From Paracoccaceae bacterium (GTDB lineage: Bacteria > Pseudomonadota > Alphaproteobacteria > Rhodobacterales > Rhodobacteraceae): a DNA stretch of 38,466 bases. Positions within the stretch are counted from its first letter, which is position 1. Each line of letters begins with the position of its first letter. Below are positions 1 through 8,045 of this stretch, piece after piece. The stretch spans positions 1 through 38,466 of the forward strand of contig JAPOVX010000161.1 in the NCBI GenBank assembly GCA_026707935.1. The letters run 5' to 3'. Under the pieces are notes generated by a model. It did not search any database and was not told the origin of the DNA. It was given only the letters and a program-made list of their open reading frames with translations. Position numbers and translations under genes: made by a program.

Positions 1-512
1 CCTTTCTTGTCTTGCTGTTCCTTGTGCTGTTCATCTCGAAAGGGCTTGGCACGGACATCTCACTTTTTACGGTCGCCTGTATTAGCATTGTCATCGTCTC
101 GACGGCATTTATCGCCGAGATTGTCCGCGCCGGGCTGGAATCCGTCCACGCGAACCAGCACCACACTGCCATTTCGATGAATTTCACCGAACTTCAGGCG
201 CTACGCTACGTGCTGCTCCCCCAGGCATGGAAGGTGATTATCCCGCCTGCCTTCTCCTTTTTCGTGATGTTCATTAAGGACACGTCCCTCGCCTCCCAGG
301 TTGGTGTGCTGGAGCTAACCCTGGCTGGCAAATACTTCAATAATCTCGGCTATTCGGCTATCCTCTCCTTCGGCACCATCATCATCCTCTACTTCATCCT
401 GTCATATCCGATGACCTTGCTGGGCTGGAAGATCGAGGAGCGGCTGATGGACCGGAGCAGCCGGCGCGAGGCCATCGTAACCACCAGCCAAAAGGCCTTC
501 GAATTACGTTAG
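1..512 (+). CDS. Amino-acid ABC transporter permease (HisM/GlnP family), 5' truncated
   Basis: This is the inner-membrane permease subunit of a polar amino-acid ABC importer. The reading frame is open to the left edge of the window, so only the C-terminal ~170 residues are present and the true start lies outside. Several hydrophobic segments are visible. The cytoplasmic coupling (EAA) loop reads EIVRAGLESV...LRYVLLPQAWK, followed by the family-typical VIIPP and a KDTSLASQVGVLEL stretch. The EAA loop is slightly atypical: the usual Gly after the Ala-rich part is replaced in AISMNFTELQ. It sits 166 bp upstream of a PLP decarboxylase on the same strand, which suggests uptake of the amino acid handled by the next genes. 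The substrate cannot be told from the sequence. The family call is firm. Confidence 0.9.
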   Translation, partial: FLVLLFLVLFISKGLGTDISLFTVACISIVIVSTAFIAEIVRAGLESVHANQHHTAISMNFTELQALRYVLLPQAWKVIIPPAFSFFVMFIKDTSLASQVGVLELTLAGKYFNNLGYSAILSFGTIIILYFILSYPMTLLGWKIEERLMDRSSRREAIVTTSQKAFELR

Positions 513-678
513 GGCAAATTCAAATGGCATCGAGGCCGGGGTTCCCGCACGGACTTGCGTGAAGATGTCAACTCTAGGGCGCCTGGATCGGGTACCGGGT
601 CACGACCAGGCCCGTAGTGCCCATAAACCCGCCATCGGATCCGACAACAGTCTAGAGCTGAGCAAAGGAGCATACCCC

Positions 679-2118
679 ATGCCGACATCCGCCAAAAAGG
701 AGTTTCCGCTGCACCGCCCGAGCTTTTCGTACAATTACTCCGAGTTCATCGGCATCGGCGACAATGGCCACCTCTGGATGGAGGGCTGTGACTGCGCCGA
801 GCTCGCCAAGAGCTTCGGCACCCCGCTCTATGTGATGAGCGAGGCCCAGCTTCGCCACAACTATCGACGCTTCCGCGACGCCTTCACCGCAGCCTATCAC
901 AGTGTCGAAATCCTGTTCGCCAACAAGAGCAATAACGGCTTGGCCATCCGCCACATCATGAACCAGGAAGGTGCCGGCGGGGACTGCTTCGGCTACAACG
1001 AAATGTACCTGGCGCTACTGGCCGGCTCGGACCCGAACAAGATGGCGCTCAATGGCAGCAACAAGGAGCCGGCCGAGATCGAACTCGCCATCGCCAACGG
1101 TGTCTGCGTCAATATCGATGCCATGGACGAGATCGATATGATCGAGGAAACGGCCAGACGTCTTGGCCGCGAAACCCATGTCGGCGTCCGCGTCAAGCTG
1201 GAGTTGCCCGAGTTGAAGGATCACCACAGTACCGGCGTACACCATGGCGCCATGCCCGACATCGTTCGCCACGAAAAATGGGGCATGACCTACGATCAAG
1301 CGGTGGAACTTGTCGAACGCATCCAGAACAGCGACGCTGATCTTGTGCTGCACGAGTTGCATTTCCATTTGAGCCGGCTCGACAATCAAGCGGACGCATT
1401 CGCGCTGATGGCCCGTGACATGGTGCGCTGGGCCGCCAAGCTCAAAGACGATACCGGCTGGGCCGCGCCCTGCATCGATCTCGGTGGCGGCTGGACTTTC
1501 GGGCGCAAGGAAAAAACCGGTCCACGCGGCGGCGTCGACGACGAGCGTGTCTCAAGCTACGAGGTGTATGGCCGCGAAGTCGGCCTCGCCGTAAAGGATG
1601 AGTGCAAAAAGCTGAACTTTCCTCTGCCCACGCTTCGGATCGAACCGGGTCGTGCCATCTCCGGCCCGGCCGGGATCTCGATCGGCCAGGTCGGGGCGGT
1701 TAAGGACTGGCCGGAAAAAGGTCTGAAATGGGTGAACCTCGATCTTAGCGGTAATCACGTACCGTGGATCACCATTCCCCATCACTACCATATCGTGCCG
1801 GTCAACAAGGCTGCGGAAACGCCGAAGGAGACCGTCGATATCGTCGGGCCAATCTGCACCCATGACATTCTGGGCAGTAGCCGCGAGATGCCGGAACTGG
1901 TGCGCGGCGACCTGATTGCCATGCTCGACACTGGCTGTTACGCCGAATCGCTCGCCGCCAATTTCAACGCCCAGTGCAAGCCGGCTACCGTGCTGGTCAG
2001 CGGCGAAACCGCCGAAGTGATCACTGAGCGCGAACGCCTCACCGACGTGATCGGCCGCTTCCGCGTGCCGGCCAGGCTGCTCGGCGCTTCTCAGGCACTC
2101 CACGGGGTCCTCAACTGA
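679..2118 (+). CDS. Type III PLP-dependent decarboxylase (LysA / ornithine-DAP decarboxylase family)
   Basis: This is a fold-type III PLP enzyme that decarboxylates an amino acid such as diaminopimelate, ornithine or a related diamine precursor. The start is placed at ATG 679 because AAAGGAG (664-670) lies 8 nt upstream; an open frame extends back to 559 but has no such site and adds an unconvincing leader. Visible family motifs are the PLP-lysine region FANKSNNGLAI, the HFHLSR strand (where many LysA proteins have HVGSQ), the phosphate-binding DLGGGW, EPGRAI, and the C-terminal GPICTHD active-site Cys region followed by a GCYAES/NFNAQ segment. The length (479 aa) is somewhat longer than classical LysA. 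The neighbours, an amino-acid permease and a convergent class III aminotransferase, suggest catabolism of a diamino acid rather than lysine synthesis. The exact substrate is undetermined. Confidence 0.85.
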   Translation: MPTSAKKEFPLHRPSFSYNYSEFIGIGDNGHLWMEGCDCAELAKSFGTPLYVMSEAQLRHNYRRFRDAFTAAYHSVEILFANKSNNGLAIRHIMNQEGAGGDCFGYNEMYLALLAGSDPNKMALNGSNKEPAEIELAIANGVCVNIDAMDEIDMIEETARRLGRETHVGVRVKLELPELKDHHSTGVHHGAMPDIVRHEKWGMTYDQAVELVERIQNSDADLVLHELHFHLSRLDNQADAFALMARDMVRWAAKLKDDTGWAAPCIDLGGGWTFGRKEKTGPRGGVDDERVSSYEVYGREVGLAVKDECKKLNFPLPTLRIEPGRAISGPAGISIGQVGAVKDWPEKGLKWVNLDLSGNHVPWITIPHHYHIVPVNKAAETPKETVDIVGPICTHDILGSSREMPELVRGDLIAMLDTGCYAESLAANFNAQCKPATVLVSGETAEVITERERLTDVIGRFRVPARLLGASQALHGVLN

Positions 2119-2165
2119 TGCAACATCGCCGCAGAGCCATCGCAGCACTTCATGGGTTCACCTGA

Positions 2166-2186
2166 AGCGTTCGACGCCCGAACGCT
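2166..2186. terminator. Possible hairpin between convergent genes
   Basis: AGCGTTC (2166-2172) and GAACGCT (2180-2186) form a perfect 7-bp stem with a 7-nt loop in the 150-bp gap between the convergent decarboxylase and aminotransferase genes. There is no T-tract on either side, so an intrinsic terminator is only a possibility. Confidence 0.25.
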
Positions 2187-2268
2187 CGCTCGGTCCGACT
2201 GCAGTGCGCGCCCCGCGAATTTCCAGTCGCTGCGCTGGCCGCTCGCCGCGCCGCATACGGCCAACGCC

Positions 2269-3684
2269 TCAGGCCGGCTTCCAGCTCTTGTCGCGGACCA
2301 GTTCGTCGGCAATATCGGCCACTGCGCCCTTGGCGATCTCCACCACGCGCTCAACTTCGTCGGTCGTGATGCAGAGCGGCGGGGCAAAGCCGAGAATGTC
2401 GCCGCCAGGCATCGCCCTTGTGATCAGCCCCTGCTCCAGGCAGCGCGCCGTGACCTTGGCGCCGACGTTCAGGCCGGTGTCAAAGCGAATCTTGCTTTGC
2501 TTATTGGCAACGAACTCGACGGCGGCCAGCAGGCCAACGCCCCTCACCTCGCCGACCATCAGGTGATCGTCGAATTCTTCATGCAGGCGGGCATTGAGAA
2601 GGCCGCCTGTTTTTCCCGCATTCTCGACGAGGCCTTCGTTCGCTATTACGTCGAGGTTGGCAAGCGCGGCGGCCGCACCGAGCGCATGTCCCGAGCAGGT
2701 GAAGCCGTGTGAGAAGGGACCGAATTCCTCCGAGCCCTGTTTGAGAATTTCCCAGACCCGATTGCCGACGATGACGCCCGACAGTGGCAAATAGGCGCTT
2801 GTCAGGCCCTTGGCGACAGTCATCAGGTCCGGCTTGATGTCGTAATGGTTGCAGCCGAATTGCGTGCCGAGTCGGCCAAACCCGGTGACGACTTCGTCGG
2901 CGATCAACAGCACGTCGTGCTTCTTCAGCACTTGCTGGATATGACTCCAGTAGCCGTCCGGCGGTGGCACGATGCCGCCGGTGCCCATCATTGGCTCGGC
3001 AATGAAGGCCGCGACCGTATCGGGGTTTTCTTCCTCGATCATCGCATCCAGTGCCTCTGCACATGCCAAGGCATAACCGGCCTCGTTCAACCCTGGCTCT
3101 GCGCCCCAATAGTGATGCGGAGCCACCGTGTGGAACACGATGTCGAGGGGTAGGTCAAAATTGGCGTGGAATCTGGGGAGCCCGGTCAGGCTGCCCGACA
3201 TAATGGTCGAGCCGTGATAGGCACGCTCGCGCGAGATGATCTTCTTCTTATTGGGGCGGCCGAGCACATTGTTGTAGTGCCAGGCGATCTTGACCTGGGT
3301 CTCGTTGGCGTCCGAGCCGGACATTCCGTAGAACACCTTGCTCATACCCTCTGGGGCCAGTGACAGAATGCGGTGTGACAGCCGGATCAGCGGCTCGTTT
3401 GACGTGCCCCGATAGGCGTGGAAATAGGCGAGCTTCTTGGCCTGTTCATAGATCGCCTCGGCGATTTCAGTGCGGCCGTAGCCGATATTCACACAATAAA
3501 GCGCGGCAAACCCGTCGATCAAATCGCGACCGTTCTGATCGTATACGTGTATGCCCTTGCCACCGGTGATGATCTGCGGGTCGCTGGCGCCCGATTCATG
3601 GGCGTTCAGATCCGTCAGGGGATGCATGACGCATTGCCGATCCATATCTTCAAGGCTGAGGTTGTCCGTCGATACCGCGTTCAT
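2269..3684 (-). CDS. Class III aminotransferase (omega-amino acid/diamine type)
   Basis: This is a PLP-dependent fold-type I aminotransferase of class III, the group that includes omega-amino acid:pyruvate, GABA and taurine/putrescine transaminases. The full length of 471 aa is normal. Visible motifs are the N-terminal DGFAALYCVNIGYGR strand typical of omega-transaminases, YHGSTIMSGSLTG, the Asp that contacts the pyridine nitrogen in LLIADEVVTGFGR, and the Schiff-base lysine in MTVAKGLTSAYLPLSG. The start at 3684 is supported by AGGAGT (3691-3696, read on the minus strand), 6 nt upstream. It is convergent with the decarboxylase gene and could act on the amine that enzyme makes, or on an omega-amino acid imported by the adjacent ABC system. 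That link is inferred from proximity only. Confidence 0.9.
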   Translation of the reverse strand: MNAVSTDNLSLEDMDRQCVMHPLTDLNAHESGASDPQIITGGKGIHVYDQNGRDLIDGFAALYCVNIGYGRTEIAEAIYEQAKKLAYFHAYRGTSNEPLIRLSHRILSLAPEGMSKVFYGMSGSDANETQVKIAWHYNNVLGRPNKKKIISRERAYHGSTIMSGSLTGLPRFHANFDLPLDIVFHTVAPHHYWGAEPGLNEAGYALACAEALDAMIEEENPDTVAAFIAEPMMGTGGIVPPPDGYWSHIQQVLKKHDVLLIADEVVTGFGRLGTQFGCNHYDIKPDLMTVAKGLTSAYLPLSGVIVGNRVWEILKQGSEEFGPFSHGFTCSGHALGAAAALANLDVIANEGLVENAGKTGGLLNARLHEEFDDHLMVGEVRGVGLLAAVEFVANKQSKIRFDTGLNVGAKVTARCLEQGLITRAMPGGDILGFAPPLCITTDEVERVVEIAKGAVADIADELVRDKSWKPA

Positions 3685-4909
3685 GTGATAACTCCTGATT
3701 TGACGGCAAAAGGCCTATCCCCTTGGCGACGGCACCTCAAGAGTTTGCGTCGGTTGCCACTGCGAGAAGGTACTGACAGCAGGAACAGGTCCCGGTTCAG
3801 GAATGTAGGCAAGTGTTCACCTTTTGGAACATCCCCCGGCGGAGACACATCGATTCGTAGATCAATCCGGCACGGCCAATCGATACGAGCCATGCGACCG
3901 GCCTGCCGAGCACAGCACGGAAAAACTGAACTCCAATGGAGGCGTATCCTCTACTCTACTTCCATCAGGCATGCGGGCTTCTGGGTCATCCCTTGATGCC
4001 GCACACCCCTGTCATTCTGGTCTTTGCCTGACACTAACCGGATCTCTAACGAGAACAAAACGGAACGTACCGGAAAGGCGGCATCCTCGGCTATGCCTCA
4101 TCTTCACTGCTGAAAAGGACATAGCCGGTCAGCAAGACCGGCCTGGCTTGGCCCTTTCAAGACAATGCAGCGATTATCTTGTGATTGCCACTTGGTCCCG
4201 GCGGGCGAACTGGTGCCAGATGCGATAGGCTCGCAGCAGCCCAGGAGGCAGGAAGCGCGCAAGCGCCGGTCCCAGCCCGCCCCAGTCACACAGGGCGGCC
4301 CGGTCGGTGCAAAAGCGTCAGGATCGCGGCAGATGAATTGAAGACGACACAGTTGCTATTGGGGACTCGGCCCGGGATTCTTTCGGGCGGAATTAGGCGA
4401 CGGAACCGATCGAGGCAGTTGAGCATCCAAAAAAGATCGGAAATTCACCCCGTCAGTCTCGAGCCCCTGATCGCTCGAATTGGCAGAACCGCGTTCACCT
4501 ACCTGTATGTCGATCCCTTGGGGGGAGGGGGGTGAACTGCCGGTGTTTTGAGAGCGGCAATCCGCTGAGCGTGTATTTGCGCCGTACCCGTCCCATGAGC
4601 GTTGCCAAGAGTGACATTGTGCCGCGATCTCCCTGAAAACAGCCAGCGCTGCTGGGGAACGCAAGAGATAAAGGTGCGGGTGCCATGCGGATTATTGTAT
4701 TGAGCGATTTTCCTGCCGTCGAGCAGCCTGACCCTGCAGTTCGTGTTCAGCTTCGCATCAAGCCTCGCAAAGGACGTTGAACCCGAAAGAATGCGAACGC
4801 GATAGCCATGTCGTGTACCGAAGGAAATTGCCTTGGTTGTCCAATCCAGACAAGTTGACACGATCTCGCGATGTCTGGCAAAGTCAGGCGCTAGTACTTG
4901 AGGATTTGC
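3685..4909. other. 1.2-kb intergenic region
   Basis: This gap lies between the divergently transcribed aminotransferase and the srfB-like gene. I see no credible coding sequence: the reading frames here are short, carry no recognisable motif, or are shadows of srfB. A consensus -35-like TTGACA occurs at 4855-4860, about 50 bp before srfB, but I cannot find a convincing -10 at normal spacing. A G-rich tract occurs near 4520-4532. The region must hold the promoters of both flanking units. Its position beside a large accessory cluster makes it a plausible left boundary, but no repeats or attachment site were found. Confidence 0.5.
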
Positions 4910-7900
4910 ATGGCGATGATTTCGACAAGCGTACCGGTCCGACCGATTTGCGACTGGAAAGAGGACATCACCATCATCCCGTATTCGGGCATCCAGATTC
5001 TTGATTTCGGATTCGCGCTTGACGAATTGACCGCACTGCGCCCCGCGCGCTACGTCGAGAGGGCAGGAAAAGTCGATGGGAACCTGGAGGAACGGACGCT
5101 GATCCCGTATTCGGGCAACCAGGAACGCGACGAAAGGATCGAGGCGGAACAACGCGACGACGACGATGAATATGCCGTTCGCCCGCTTGCGGCGATCGAG
5201 CCGTTTCTGGGCAAGTGGATCCCGGTTCCCGTCCTCCGCCTCAAAAACGTGGGCAGCGTGACCGGCAAGGAGCGCTACGACCCGGGTCCGTCGACCTGGG
5301 CAAGGATGCGGATCGTCGAACTGCCCGAAACCGTTGCGGGACACACCCACCACGTCCAGCTCGCGCTCGATACGACCCTGGTCCAGGACGAGGCGGCCAC
5401 CCCCGGGCGCTATCTCGCGCCTTCTCACCAGGACTCGGCCGCCCGGCGTGAATTCCGGTTTGTCAGCGAACCCGCCGACATGGGGTGGTTCCTGCGGCGG
5501 CCCGATACTCCCGAAACAGGTCAGCCCCGGCAGGATCTGCAGAAGTGGGTGTCCGACTGGATCGAAGACTGCTTCCTGCGATTCAAGCAAGCCCAAAGGC
5601 CGGGACGGCCGTTCGACAAGAGCAGCCTTCCGCATTTCCTTGAGCACTGGGCACGGTACCTGGCCTGTATCGGGAACATCCAGAAGGTCGTCCGGATCCC
5701 GAAGATCCGGCTGGCGGATACGGTGTCCAGGGACGACGCACCCAACCCTGTCGATGTGGATTTCGTCCTCGACGTCGGTAACTGCCGGACCTGCGGGATC
5801 CTGATCGAGAGTTTTCCGGATCAGCACGGGATCGACCTTTCGAAATCCTTCCCCCTCGAGTTGCGGGACCTCGCGCGGCCGGAACTGCAATACTCCGGCC
5901 TGTTCGAAAGCCGTGTCGAGTTTTGCCAGACCGAATTCGGACCCGACCGGTTCTCGCGGGCCTCGGGACGCAACAAGTCGTTCTTCTGGCCGAGCCTCGT
6001 CAGGATCGGGCCTGAAGCGATGCGCCTGATCGGGGACGAGGAGGGTACGGAGACCACGTCGGGGCTTTCGTCACCCAAGCGCTACCTCTGGGACGATTCC
6101 GAGGCAGAGCAGAACTGGCGTTTCCATAATCACGAGATCCGGAACGAGCTCCCGGGAATCGCCAGGGCCGCGATGGTTCGATTGAACGAAGCCGGCGACG
6201 TGATCGCCCAGGTGGAAGCCGACGTGAAGGCAAAACTGCGGACACGGGGGAAATCCCGGAACCTGCCGGCGATCAGGCCGCGGTTTTCGCGATCCTCGCT
6301 GTTCGGGTTCATGTTCGGCGAACTCATTGCGCACGCCCTTGTCCAGATCAACGATCCGGCATCCCGGGCCGGGCGGGCGCAGTCCGATCTGCCCAGGCGC
6401 CTCAGGCGCGTGATCCTCACCCTGCCAACCGCGACCCTGGTCCAGGAACAGGCGATTATCCGCTCCAGGGCAAAGGGTGCGATCCAGCTTCTCTGGTCGA
6501 TGGCCGGTCAATCCGAGACGGCATCCCGCACCACCGGGAAACCCGATCTCGTTGTCGAGTGGGACGAGGCGAGCTGTACGCATCTCGTGTTTCTCTACTC
6601 CGAAATCGTGCACCGGTTCGAAGGCCAGATTGACAGCTACCTCGGGCTCAGGGGACGGGAGCGTCCGAGAATGGAGGGAGGTTCGTCCGAACCCTCGATC
6701 CGGGTTGCCTGCGTCGATATCGGAGGCGGGACGACCGACCTCATGATCACGACCTATTACGGCGAGGACGGGAGGGTCCTGCACCCGGTCCAGGTCTTCC
6801 GGGAAGGATTCAGAATCGCCGGGGACGACCTTGTCAAGGCGGTCGTCGAAGACATTATCATTCCGCAGATCCAGCAGTCCGTCGAGGATGCCGGCGGGAC
6901 GGGTGTCAGGGAGCGGCTGAAGGAGCTTTTCGGAGCGGATGTCGGCGGAATCGACCAGCAAATGATTCAGCGCCGACGCCAGTTCGGAATTCGCGTTCTC
7001 GCACCGCTTGCGACGGCCATCCTCGAAAGGTCGGAACAATCCGACGACCGCGAGACCGGCGACCTGGCGTTGTCCGATGTCTTCGGGACCGCGGCATCGG
7101 AACTCGACTCTCCGGCGGAACAGGAGGAGGCGCTGCCTCTGAACCTGGCGCAACAGTTGCTGGACTATCTTGAAGAGCCGATGCGGAGGATTGGGGCCTC
7201 GGACTGGCGCCTCGCCGATCTCACCCTGAAAGTCAGCCAGGCGGCCATCGACCGGGTTGTCAGGAATGTCTTTGGCGAAGCCGTCGGCAATCTGGCGGAA
7301 GTGATCGCGCATCTGGATTGCGATATCGTGTTGCTGACCGGTCGCCCGTCACGGCTTCCTGAACTCAGGTCGCTCGTCGAGGAAAAACTGGCCATCTCTC
7401 CCGACCGGCTGATCGCAATGCACGCCTACCGGGCGGGCAGTTGGTATCCTTATCGCGATCCTGCAACAGACAGGATCGGCGATCCGAAGAGCACGGTCGC
7501 GGTCGGTGGAATGCTGACGATGCTCGCAAAGAGCAGCATAGCAAACTTCAGGATCATGACGGACGACCTGAGAATGCGCTCGACTGCCCGCTACATCGGC
7601 GAGATGGAGCGGAACGGGAAGATCCTCGACTCGCGTGTCATCTTCCGCGATGTCGATCTGGACTCGTCGAATCGCTCCGATCAGGACGCGGTCGTCAAGC
7701 TCTACTCGCCGATCCATATCGGATCGCGGCAATTGCCGCTTGAGCGATGGATCACGACGCCTCTCTACCACCTCAAGTTTGCCAACGCCGCGGCTGAAAA
7801 CCAGGCGCCGCCCGTTTCCGTCACGCTCGAGCGAACGGGGGTCGACGATGACGAGGGAACCGATGCCGAGGACGTGCTTCGCCGCGAAGCGGCCCATGAG

Positions 7901-8032
7901 GCATTCGAGATCACCTTCGTGGAAGCGGCGGACAACACCCCGATGAAAACCACGGACGTCCGGCTGAGCCTGCATACGCTCGGATTCGAAAACGACTACT
8001 GGCTGGATTCGGGCGTATTCGTGTTGAATTGA
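4910..8032 (+). CDS. srfB: SrfB-like protein, actin/Hsp70-fold ATPase
   Basis: This is a member of the SrfB 'virulence factor' family (about 1000 aa; this one 1040). The fold is that of the actin/Hsp70 ATPase superfamily and all three nucleotide-binding motifs are visible: phosphate-1 VLDVGNCRT (Asp ~288), phosphate-2 VDIGGGTTDL (Asp ~603) and the adenosine motif LLTGRPSRLP (~809). A large N-terminal region (1-280) and a C-terminal beta-rich tail (~850-1040) lie outside the ATPase core. There is no signal peptide or membrane segment, so it should be cytoplasmic. The start is ATG 4910, with GAGG (4900-4903) 6 nt upstream; an upstream TTG at 4898 is less likely. It is the first gene of a tight operon with srfC 13 bp downstream. 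The biochemical role of SrfB is unknown; a chaperone-like or filament-forming ATPase partner for SrfC is an inference. Confidence 0.85.
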   Translation: MAMISTSVPVRPICDWKEDITIIPYSGIQILDFGFALDELTALRPARYVERAGKVDGNLEERTLIPYSGNQERDERIEAEQRDDDDEYAVRPLAAIEPFLGKWIPVPVLRLKNVGSVTGKERYDPGPSTWARMRIVELPETVAGHTHHVQLALDTTLVQDEAATPGRYLAPSHQDSAARREFRFVSEPADMGWFLRRPDTPETGQPRQDLQKWVSDWIEDCFLRFKQAQRPGRPFDKSSLPHFLEHWARYLACIGNIQKVVRIPKIRLADTVSRDDAPNPVDVDFVLDVGNCRTCGILIESFPDQHGIDLSKSFPLELRDLARPELQYSGLFESRVEFCQTEFGPDRFSRASGRNKSFFWPSLVRIGPEAMRLIGDEEGTETTSGLSSPKRYLWDDSEAEQNWRFHNHEIRNELPGIARAAMVRLNEAGDVIAQVEADVKAKLRTRGKSRNLPAIRPRFSRSSLFGFMFGELIAHALVQINDPASRAGRAQSDLPRRLRRVILTLPTATLVQEQAIIRSRAKGAIQLLWSMAGQSETASRTTGKPDLVVEWDEASCTHLVFLYSEIVHRFEGQIDSYLGLRGRERPRMEGGSSEPSIRVACVDIGGGTTDLMITTYYGEDGRVLHPVQVFREGFRIAGDDLVKAVVEDIIIPQIQQSVEDAGGTGVRERLKELFGADVGGIDQQMIQRRRQFGIRVLAPLATAILERSEQSDDRETGDLALSDVFGTAASELDSPAEQEEALPLNLAQQLLDYLEEPMRRIGASDWRLADLTLKVSQAAIDRVVRNVFGEAVGNLAEVIAHLDCDIVLLTGRPSRLPELRSLVEEKLAISPDRLIAMHAYRAGSWYPYRDPATDRIGDPKSTVAVGGMLTMLAKSSIANFRIMTDDLRMRSTARYIGEMERNGKILDSRVIFRDVDLDSSNRSDQDAVVKLYSPIHIGSRQLPLERWITTPLYHLKFANAAAENQAPPVSVTLERTGVDDDEGTDAEDVLRREAAHEAFEITFVEAADNTPMKTTDVRLSLHTLGFENDYWLDSGVFVLN

Positions 8033-8045
8033 TGGTACGGTAACC

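Noticed and set aside
4855-4883. TTGACA as promoter of the Srf-like operon
   Set aside because: The -35 hexamer is perfect but no acceptable -10 lies 16-18 bp downstream, so a promoter could not be defined.
4499-5890. Long minus-strand frame (463 codons) opposite the srfB start
   Set aside because: It is antisense to srfB, has no family motif and has the Arg/Pro/Gly-rich make-up of a shadow frame. The same holds for 6071-7312, 7911-9296, 10672-11757 and 15104-16975 on the minus strand.
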